Origin: CAYVFC01 sp964450715
Lineage (GTDB): Bacteria > Myxococcota_A > Polyangia > Polyangiales > JAFGIB01
Direction of reading: 5' to 3'
DNA length: 11,757 nucleotides
Assembly: GCA_964450715.1 (NCBI GenBank)
Contig: CAYVFC010000199.1
Span: forward strand, 1-11,757
Numbering within the stretch: the stretch's first letter is position 1; the number at the start of each line of letters is the position of its first letter. Under the pieces are notes generated by a model. That model was not told the origin of the DNA, did not search any database, and saw nothing but the letters and a program-made list of their open reading frames with translations. Of this stretch, positions 1-6,500 are shown in pieces. The translations under genes were made by a program, and so were the position numbers.

Positions 1-104
1 GCTTCGTATCAGTTATCCTATATTTTGAGGTGAGATATCCGGACAGAGCCAAAAAAATTGGCACCCGGAGCGAATCCTTTTTGCTCCCCTTGGCACATAA
101 CCTC

Positions 105-113
105 AGGAGGAGG
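105..113 (+). promoter_or_regulatory. Strong ribosome binding site of the thioredoxin-like gene
   Basis: AGGAGGAGG lies just upstream of two adjacent ATG codons (116 and 119). Its first AGGAGG is 5 nt from the first ATG and 8 nt from the second, so either could be used. The leader 1-104 has no convincing -35/-10 pair; a TATATT at 19-24 is only a weak -10 candidate. A GGAGC/GCTCC inverted pair sits near 67-86. Confidence 0.75.
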
Positions 114-115
114 AA

Positions 116-526
116 ATGATGAAACCGATAGAGATAACCGAGGAGAACTTCGAGGAATATGTGGGCAAGGAGGGCATCGTGGCGCTGGATTTCTGGGCCG
201 ACTGGTGTGGGCCCTGCAAGGCGTTCGCCCCCGTCTTCGAGCAGGCGGCCGCTCGGTATCCGGATATGACCTGGGCCAAGGTCAACACCGACGAGCAGCA
301 GGAGCTGGCCGCCGGGTTCGGCATTCGTTCGATCCCGACCCTGATGCTATTCCGCGACGGGATCCTGGTTCACCTGCAGCCGGGGATGTTGCCGGCCGCG
401 GCGCTGGACGAGGTGGTGGCCAAGGTTAAGGCGCTGGACATGGATGCCGTCCGCAAGCAGGTCGAGGAGCAGCAGAAGGAGGCCTGCGGCTGCGGGACCA
501 GCGCCTCGAGCGGGTGCTGCTGCTGA
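116..526 (+). CDS. Thioredoxin-like protein with C-terminal cysteine-rich tail
   Basis: This 136-residue protein is a thiol-disulfide oxidoreductase of the thioredoxin fold. Visible hallmarks are DFWADWCGPCK with the redox pair at C31 and C34, the VNTDE strand-turn near 57-60, and the cis-proline motif RSIPTLMLF (P74) followed by DG. No signal peptide is visible, so a cytoplasmic protein is expected. A classic thioredoxin has about 105-110 residues; here an acidic, Lys/Gln-rich helix (about 108-123) is added, then a tail ACGCGTSASSGCCC with five more cysteines (124, 126, 134-136). That tail could bind metal or form extra disulfides, which is inference. The gene has a strong AGGAGG site and stands alone, converging on the BI-1 gene 46 bp away. 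The fold assignment is secure; the specific partner is unknown. Confidence 0.93.
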   Translation: MMKPIEITEENFEEYVGKEGIVALDFWADWCGPCKAFAPVFEQAAARYPDMTWAKVNTDEQQELAAGFGIRSIPTLMLFRDGILVHLQPGMLPAAALDEVVAKVKALDMDAVRKQVEEQQKEACGCGTSASSGCCC

Positions 527-572
527 CCCGGGAAGGGTAGACGATGTAGGGGCGATTCTCTCTGCCGTCGCC

Positions 573-1268
573 TCAGTCGCGCGAGAGAAAGAGTCGCAGC
601 ACGTACCAGAACAGCAGCGCCACCGAGGCGAACAGCTCCAGCGCGGCGCCCACGTAGCGGTCCTCGGGGAAATGGTGCAGCACGTTGGAGGTGTCGTAGA
701 GGATGGAGCCGCCCGCCAGACCGATCATGGCGATGCTGAAGAAGGTACCGAGCTCGAAACCGAAGAGCACTCCCGCCGCGATGGCCACCAGCGCCATCAC
801 CCCGCCCCACATCAACACGGAGCGCAGGAAGGAGAAATCCTTGCGGGTGACGAAGACCACGGCGGTCAGACCGCAGAATCCCAGCGCGGTCACGGCCGCC
901 GCGCTGCTGATGGCCCCCGGGGCGAAGTGGTTGGCGACGTAGAGCAGGGGCACGAAGATGATCGCCTCCGCCACCACGAAGGCGCCCAGCGCCAGGTACT
1001 GAATCGCCTTGCTCTCGCCGGTATGGGCAAACCGCGAGGCCAGCCAGCTTACCACGATGAAACCACCCAGCACGAAGAGCCAGTTGACCCCCAGCAGCGC
1101 GGCGGCGATGGTCTGAGCCAGCCCCGACTGAAAGAGGTAGATCTCGAGCAGGGTGAAGGCGCCTATCGCGCCCAGCAGGTGGGCGTAGGTGCGCACGATG
1201 AACTTGGAGCGCTCCTCGACCGCCAGCCCGGCCACCGCGCCCATGGAAACCTGTGCCTGATAACTCAT
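573..1268 (-). CDS. Bax inhibitor-1 / YccA family integral membrane protein
   Basis: This 231-residue hydrophobic protein has about seven predicted membrane segments (roughly 29-48, 54-75, 88-110, 118-140, 150-170, 174-195 and 207-228), a short hydrophilic N-terminus and a basic end (LRLFLSRD). Size, topology and the GGSILYDTSNVLHH stretch match the BI-1/UPF0005 family, which includes E. coli YccA/YbhL and B. subtilis YetJ, a pH-sensitive calcium leak channel. The first acidic residue of the YetJ-type di-aspartyl latch is present (D192, in YDT). In the last helix, where relatives often have LYLDFINLF, this protein reads LFASVALLF, so the second Asp appears to be Ser. The ATG start is preceded by GGGGAGGCGCTAA. 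The gene is monocistronic and convergent with the thioredoxin-like gene. Confidence 0.92.
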   Translation of the reverse strand: MSYQAQVSMGAVAGLAVEERSKFIVRTYAHLLGAIGAFTLLEIYLFQSGLAQTIAAALLGVNWLFVLGGFIVVSWLASRFAHTGESKAIQYLALGAFVVAEAIIFVPLLYVANHFAPGAISSAAAVTALGFCGLTAVVFVTRKDFSFLRSVLMWGGVMALVAIAAGVLFGFELGTFFSIAMIGLAGGSILYDTSNVLHHFPEDRYVGAALELFASVALLFWYVLRLFLSRD

Positions 1269-1370
1269 TTAGCGCCTCCCCGGTGTCCGATGCCCGCGCC
1301 TCCTGGCCGGGCTCGATCAACCGTTTGCATTCGATAGGTTTACCAGAACCATTACGTTCGATGCCGGACC

Positions 1371-1409
1371 GACGCCCGGTTCTTTCCGGTCGGCCCCGAC
1401 CGCGGCGTC
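1371..1409. other. Compound GC-rich inverted repeat
   Basis: An outer pair GACGCC (1371-1376) / GGCGTC (1404-1409) encloses a tight inner hairpin CGGTCGG (1387-1393), CC, CCGACCG (1396-1402). It lies upstream of the BI-1 gene and overlaps the stop of the transposase-like scrap. No T-run follows on either strand, so a terminator role is uncertain. Confidence 0.4.
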
Positions 1410-1614
1410 AGTGTAGCAGATCCGGGCCGGTCGAGTCAGCGCGGGTCTCGAAAAAGCCCGCCGCCAGCGGGAATACACCGTCGGCCCGTGATGCGCTCTT
1501 CAAGGCCTGCTGGTCGCGGCGCACCTCCAGGCGATAGGTCCGAATGCGTAGTTCTTTGATGGGGTCGGATTCTGCAGGTCTACCGCCCCCGGTAGGCCGC
1601 GCGCAGGCGCTCGA
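1408..1614 (-). pseudogene. Transposase scrap, IS1634/IS4-superfamily-like
   Basis: Read right to left, an open frame of 68 codons (TGA at 1408-1410) has no start codon of its own. Its middle contains RIRTYRLEVRRDQQAL and then RADGVFPLA. This resembles the block in IS1634-type transposases (COG5421) where a Tyr/Arg-rich strand and an 'eea...a...DGvFpLiTN' motif occur. Here the TN end of that motif is missing and the frame ends soon after, so only about 40 family-like residues remain. It joins directly to the truncated SRPBCC-like gene, the expected look of insertion followed by deletion. No terminal repeats of the parent IS were found. The family call is from memory of the motif, not from a search. 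Confidence 0.45.
1451..1471 (-). terminator. Possible rho-independent terminator for leftward transcripts
   Basis: On the minus strand, CCCGC (1471-1467) pairs with GCGGG (1461-1457) across a 5-nt loop and is followed, one base later, by five T (1455-1451). The stem is short but GC-only. It would end a transcript from the chimeric lipoprotein-MarR and SRPBCC frames. Confidence 0.35.
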
Positions 1615-1832
1615 CTAAACACCCAGCGAACCCGTCGGTTCTGTTGATCATCGACCATCCTGTTAACCAGGGGAAGGGGAAAGCGGGGAAGCGCCACCGC
1701 TTGCCATCCTTCCCTCAGGTGCTCGACCGGTTTGACCCGGCCATAGAGCCTTCCCCAGTCTTCCGGAGTGCGAAAATAGGGGTAGATCTCGCTGACCGGC
1801 AGGGCGAACTTCTCTTTGAACTGGATGAACAT
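1615..1832 (-). pseudogene. Truncated SRPBCC/START-like protein
   Basis: The frame starts at ATG 1832 with GAGAGG eight nt upstream; an in-frame TTG at 1877 gives a longer but less likely start. It begins MFIQFKEKFALPVSEIYPYF and continues through RVKPVEHLREGW, a Pro/Phe-rich PRFPLPLVNR and RRVRWVF. The order (N-terminal strand, ligand-pocket helices, DGW-like turn, RVRW strand) resembles a polyketide-cyclase/SRPBCC domain, which normally needs about 140-150 residues. Only about 70 family-like residues are present before the sequence changes character at about 1595-1625 and runs into transposase-like sequence. Its start is 73 bp downstream of the MarR stop, so in the ancestor it may have been co-transcribed with that regulator. 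Family assignment is tentative; the truncation is clear. Confidence 0.5.
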
Positions 1833-1904
1833 GGCGAAAACCTCTCTTTCGGCGGTCGGGTTATGGTTTGATATCAAACATTAAGCGCAAAAAAACCACG
1901 CCGT

Positions 1905-3104
1905 TCAGAAGTTGTCGTGGACCCGACGGAGCAAGGCGACCAGCCGTACCCGGTCCTTCTGGCTCATCTCTCGGTAGGCGGTATCCAGTAGCTTCCGGGA
2001 GATCTCCCTGACCTCCGGTATCAGCGCGCGGCCCTTTTCGGAAAGGCGTACCAGGATTACGCGGCTGTCCTCCGGATCGGGCTTCCTCTTCAGGTAGCCC
2101 AGCCGGACCAGCTTGTTGACCAGGGCGGTCACGGTGGTCTGGGCGCTGGTATTGATGTCGAGGCACCTTCCTCCCGGACAGTCGTTCGAAATGCCGGGCG
2201 AGTTACACGGTGTGCCCACGGGCTCGGCGCACAGCTCGTCCAGGTAACAACGTCCGGAAGGGCACTGCTCGTCCGAGGTACAGGCCTGCCGGCAGGTATT
2301 ATCGTGGCACACCTCGTTGCCCTCGCACTGTGTGCTCAGGATGCAGTCGACGCAGCCGTACATGGGGTCGCAGACCCCGTCGCATTTCGACGCAACGCAA
2401 TCGAGACACCGAAGGGTCTCGGGATCGCAGAAAGGCGCATCGGCAGTGTCGCAGTCTTCGTCGCTCTGGCAGGGGCCGCACACGTTGGTCTCCTGGTTGC
2501 ACGCCAGATCGCCGGCGCAGTCGGAAGTGGTCCGGCACAGGCTTCCCTCGCCGCTGCTGCCTCCGTAGAAACAGCCCGCTGAGTCGTTTCCGGGCGAGAG
2601 AAGGCTCTCGCCTATCATGGTATGACACCTGTACTCCCTCTCCAGCTGCGCGCAGGTGCGCGGCTCGACCGAGCGCGCGTTGCAGATGTTCGCTTGGTCC
2701 ATGCAGCCGACTCCGCAGGCAGCGGTGTCGCTATTGCCGCAGCTCTCGGCCTTCTGACAGAGCGCCGCGCAGTACTCGGCGCAGGCGACCATATCCTGCA
2801 AGACTTCGCAGGGAGTGCTGGCGATCTCTTCCGCGGCCTGCCAGCACCCCTCCGGGCTCGCGAAGACCGTCTGCACGGTCTGCTCGCACTCGGTCAGGCA
2901 GTTCGACGAGCCGTCGTCGAGTCCGCAATAGCCCATACGCTCGCAGTAGCGCTCGCAGTACGCGCTGTAGGAGTCGTCTCCGTCCGAGCCGCACCCCGGG
3001 CCGACCAGGGCTGCCAGCGCGACCGCCGCGGCCAGATACCGCGGTCGAGCGCGGCAACCAAAGACCGGTTTCCGGTAATCGCCCCTGGCGTTTGCATCCG
3101 TCAT
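1905..3104 (-). CDS. Chimeric ORF: cysteine-rich lipoprotein joined in frame to MarR C-terminal half
   Basis: This 399-residue frame contains two unrelated parts. Residues 1-38 look like an export signal (RARPR, then a run of Ala/Leu/Val, then GPGC38), although the lipobox has Gly at -3 and is atypical. Residues 45-310 are extremely cysteine-rich, with CxxYC pairs and repeated C-x5-DC-x5-6-C blocks (about 190-310), as in myxobacterial surface lipoproteins. From about residue 315 (nt 2162) the cysteines stop. The rest (TTVTALVNKLVRLGYL, PDPEDSRVILVRLSEKG) is the recognition helix and wing of a MarR-family winged helix plus its C-terminal dimerisation helices. The N-terminal dimer helices and first half of the DNA-binding domain are absent. 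The start is supported by AAGGAG seven nt upstream. If exported, the MarR part could not bind DNA, so this is probably a deletion or recombination product, or an assembly chimera. Confidence 0.75.
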   Translation of the reverse strand: MTDANARGDYRKPVFGCRARPRYLAAAVALAALVGPGCGSDGDDSYSAYCERYCERMGYCGLDDGSSNCLTECEQTVQTVFASPEGCWQAAEEIASTPCEVLQDMVACAEYCAALCQKAESCGNSDTAACGVGCMDQANICNARSVEPRTCAQLEREYRCHTMIGESLLSPGNDSAGCFYGGSSGEGSLCRTTSDCAGDLACNQETNVCGPCQSDEDCDTADAPFCDPETLRCLDCVASKCDGVCDPMYGCVDCILSTQCEGNEVCHDNTCRQACTSDEQCPSGRCYLDELCAEPVGTPCNSPGISNDCPGGRCLDINTSAQTTVTALVNKLVRLGYLKRKPDPEDSRVILVRLSEKGRALIPEVREISRKLLDTAYREMSQKDRVRLVALLRRVHDNF

Positions 3105-3288
3105 CGGAACACTCCTTGCCCGCGCCGCTGAAGGATTCTAACGAGCCAGCGCTTCCGGCTGCTCCGGCAACCGGCCCGCCCGGTAGCCCGAAGCCTCCCA
3201 TACTCGAGTCCAGTTGATCCGCGTATCCCGCCTCTCGGCAAGCGGTAGCAAACAACACGCCGCCCAGGACCAAAGCGACAATCGACTA
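3105..3288 (-). pseudogene. Lipoprotein N-terminal fragment, interrupted by the palindromic element
   Basis: Read leftward from 3285, the frame gives SIVALVLGGVLFATAC, a strong lipoprotein h-region and lipobox (FATAC, Cys at 3238-3240). It is followed by a Gly/Ala/Ser-rich linker (GGPVAGAAGSAGSLESFSG) and CSDDGCK, typical of myxobacterial lipoprotein starts. No ATG precedes it: a TAG lies at the boundary of the palindromic element, and only a TTG (3273) inside the h-region is available. Beyond the element, ATG 3528 opens a short frame ending TNRRRF, which would supply the missing basic n-region. The downstream end runs out in the start region of the 1905-3104 gene. It is probably dead. A fortuitous frame cannot be excluded. 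Confidence 0.4.
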
Positions 3289-3470
3289 AGGAGGCACCGC
3301 AAAATAAACGATCCGGTTGCGGGCGCGTGGGCGGGCGCACTCGCGGCTTTCGTCCTCGGAAAAATCCTCGAAATAGCGCTGCTATTCCTGCGGTTTTTCC
3401 TCCGGGCGCGCTCGCGATTGCGCTCCGCCGACGCGCCCGGTCTCGTATCGTTTATTTTGCGGTGCCTCCT
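3289..3470. mobile_element. MITE-like palindromic element, 182 bp, 24-bp perfect terminal inverted repeats
   Basis: The left end (3289-3312, beginning AGGAGGCACCGCAAAATAAA) and right end (3447-3470) are exact reverse complements over 24 bp. The interior is also self-complementary: CGGGCGCGT.GGCGG.GCGCA.TCGCG on the left has its imperfect partner on the right, GGAAAAA pairs with TTTTTCC, and the centre is AATAGC-GCT-GCTATT (3372-3386). The centre of the ends and that of the core differ by only half a base, so the whole element can fold as one long hairpin or cruciform. It encodes no transposase. No clean target duplication is seen (CTA on the left, AAA on the right). It lies between the lipoprotein fragment and the kinase gene. 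A MITE moved by a transposase elsewhere in the genome is the simplest explanation. Confidence 0.8.
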
Positions 3471-3564
3471 AAAAGCGTCTCCTGTTCGTCCCTACGTCCG
3501 TCGTTCGGCAGGGAATCGCACCTTCCATGGGCAATTGGTGGGTCCCAGTGATAAACTGGTTGTC

Positions 3565-6500
3565 GTGACGAGCCAATCGCACGAATCGCCGACGCTGATC
3601 GCCGATCGCTATCGAGTGGAAAAGACGCTCGGCAAGGGAGGAATGGCCATCGTCTACCAGGTGCGCGACGGCTCTACCGGGAAAAAGATGGCACTCAAAC
3701 GGCTTCGTCCCTTGGGGACGGAGCTGAAACTGGAAAAAGCCACGCGGCTGTTCGAGCACGAGTATTACACCCTATCCCAGCTCGCCCACCCGAGAGTGAT
3801 AGCGGTCTACGACTACGGGCTCGACGACGAGGGCCCTTTCTACACCATGGAGCTTCTGGAAGGCGGCGCGCTAAGAGAACGGTCACCGCTGCCGTGGAGA
3901 GAAGCGTGCTCGATCATGATCGATATTTGCTCGGCTCTAAGTCTGCTGCACTCGAGACGACAGGTGCACCGAGACCTCACGCCGCGCAACGTCCACTGTA
4001 CCCTCGACGGCAAGGCCAAGCTGATCGACTTCGGAGCCATGGTGCCCATGGGTCCGAGCAAGCAGATCGTAGGTACCCCGGCTTTCACCGCGCCGGAGGT
4101 CGTCTATTCCCAGGCGCTCGATGCGCGAACAGACCTCTACTCTCTCGGCGCGACGGGCTATTTCGCCTTGACGGGACGGAACGCCTATGCCGCTAGCTCG
4201 TTCGACAACTTGCGAACCCACTGGCGGTCGCCGCCCAGACCGCCTTCCGCCTTCAGGAAGGAGGTCCCGAAGAACCTCGACCACCTGGTGATGTCTCTGC
4301 TCAACTTGGATGTTCTCTCGCGGCCGGGGAGTGCCGCAGAGGTGATGGAGCGACTGAGCGCGATCGCCGGATTGACAGTGGACGAGCAGCTGGTGGCGTC
4401 GCAGTCTTATCTCTCGACCCCGGTGCTGGCGGGCCGCAATGAACAGGTGGCGCGCATTCGCAAGCTCATGTTTCGAGCGCTGAAGGGTCGAGGTGGCACG
4501 GTGATGATCGAAGGCGACGAGGGAGTGGGCCGCTCCCGATTCCTCGACGCGTGTGTTCTGGAGGGAAAGCTGGTCGGGGCGAACGTCCTGCGAATCGAGG
4601 CCAGCGACAAGAATACCGGCGATTGGGGAGCCGTACTGACGGCTCTCTTACAGCTTCTGGACGCCGCGCCCGAGCTGGTGCTGGAGACGATCGCCGCCTA
4701 CCTGCCGGTTATCGGCCATATCTCGGACGACCTACTCGGCCGGCTCGAGCTCGCGAGGACGTGGACCTCCCGTGCGGTAGAAGGCGACCCCTGGCAGCGT
4801 TTTCCCTCCAGCTTGCCCCCGCCGGAGAACGCGCCGGGGCACGCCGCTCGCGGCGCGACGGGAGATAACAACGAGCCTGCGGGTGACGAAACGCCCGACG
4901 ATCCGCGAGCCGAGGTGTGGGACCGTGGTCGCTCGGTTCCGCCGCCCGCGAACCGGAACCTCGTCGAGCTCGAGCCGTTCGAGAGTCCACACCATCTGCG
5001 TCCTCGGCTGCAATCGGCGTTACGAGACTTCCTGCTGGAGATCGGAAGCCGGCGCTGCCTGGTACTGGCAGCCGACGACCTTCACGCGCTCGACGAGCCG
5101 TCCGCCGCCTTTCTTGCCTACCTCGCTCATCATATTGCGGATCAGAGAATCGTTCTGCTGGCTACGGCCCGGACCGGAGCAACGAGAGCATCGAAGGGTA
5201 TGCTCAAGCTTCTGAGCGAATCCGGCCTATCGGTGAAGCTCAGAAACCTCACGTTGGAGAACACCGAGACGTTGCTGGGGTCGGTCTTCGGCGATGCCCC
5301 CAATTTAAAGTTGCTCGCAGACCGGCTCTTTACCATGACCGAGGGAAACCCCCGCGCCATCATGCAGATCGCTCAGGCGCTGGTGGATCAAGGCGTGGTT
5401 CGCTACGAGACGGGAACCTGGACGCTGCCCAGTCGCATGGACGCGAAGGAGTTTCCCGAGACGCTGGGGGAAGTCATACGAATCCGTATTCGTATCCTGG
5501 GCGAAGCGGCGCGCCAATTGGCTCAGGCCATGGCCCTGAGTCCGGAACAGAGTTTCTCCTTCGAGGAGTGTCGGCTACTCACCGAGCACGGCGATTCGGC
5601 CCGGACCATGCGATATCTGGACGAGCTGATCGCTTCCAAGGTGCTGTCAACCGACAGGGAGTTTTACACCGTCAGCCATCGAGGCTGGGTCGACGAGCTC
5701 GGGAGGGATCTGGATGCGGACAAGCGACGCCTCTTGCACCTGAGACTGGCGACCGTGTTCGAAGCGCGTCCCCAGGAGGGGTTTCGCGTGGCCCAGCATC
5801 TTCTCCACGGGGGCGAAGAGGAACGCGCTCTGGATACGCTGCTCCGGATCAACCAAGAGAACCGGGAACGATTCGAGAAAAGCGCGGAACACCGCTACGC
5901 GTACGTACAGTCGCTACCGCGAACATGGGTCGAGACCTATCAGGCGTTGCGCGGGGTCTGTACTCGTCTGGGCAGGCCGAAGCACCAGGTCTTCTGGCTG
6001 CACCGCGATTTCGTCAATCAGAGCATCGTCAAGGATGCGTCGAACAAGGAATCGCTGGTGGCGTTGACCGACGTGCTGTACGACCTGTGCGGTTTGAAGG
6101 CCTACCACGATCTTCCCGATTCCATGGAGCCGTCGGAACGGCTGAAACGCGCGCTGGATATCTGCCAGCAGCGCTACGACGCCGCCTCGGACGACGACAA
6201 GATCATACCGCCCTTCGAAGCCATCGTCCGGATAGTCCAGGCGGTGGTGCTGGCGATCAAGGTCGCGGGGACCGCCTTCGACCATGCACTGATCGCCGGG
6301 ATGCCCTCGCTCGAGCCCTTGTTACCGCTTTCGCCCGCTCTGTGGGTCGCCGAGGTCAACCGCAAGAGCACCGAGCACATCACAGCGGCGCGCTACGAGG
6401 AAGCGCGCAAGGGGTACCTCGCGATTATCGAGCGAATGGCGCAGCCCGACCGCGCTGGGCTGGACGAGTCGCGATACGGTTTCATAAACCTCTCGGTGAT

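Noticed and set aside
370..1320. Alternative minus-strand frame of 316 codons over the BI-1 gene
   Set aside because: Arg/Gly-rich shadow frame; the BI-1 frame explains the region with clear membrane segments.
2210..3217. Plus-strand 335-codon frame opposite the cysteine-rich gene
   Set aside because: Extremely Arg/Ser/Pro-rich antisense reading; the opposite strand has the signal peptide, cysteine pattern and MarR helix.
3214..3564. Upstream extension of the kinase frame by 117 codons
   Set aside because: It runs through the palindromic element and reads as Arg-rich, low-quality sequence with no start supported by a Shine-Dalgarno; the kinase domain itself begins about 14 residues after GTG 3565.
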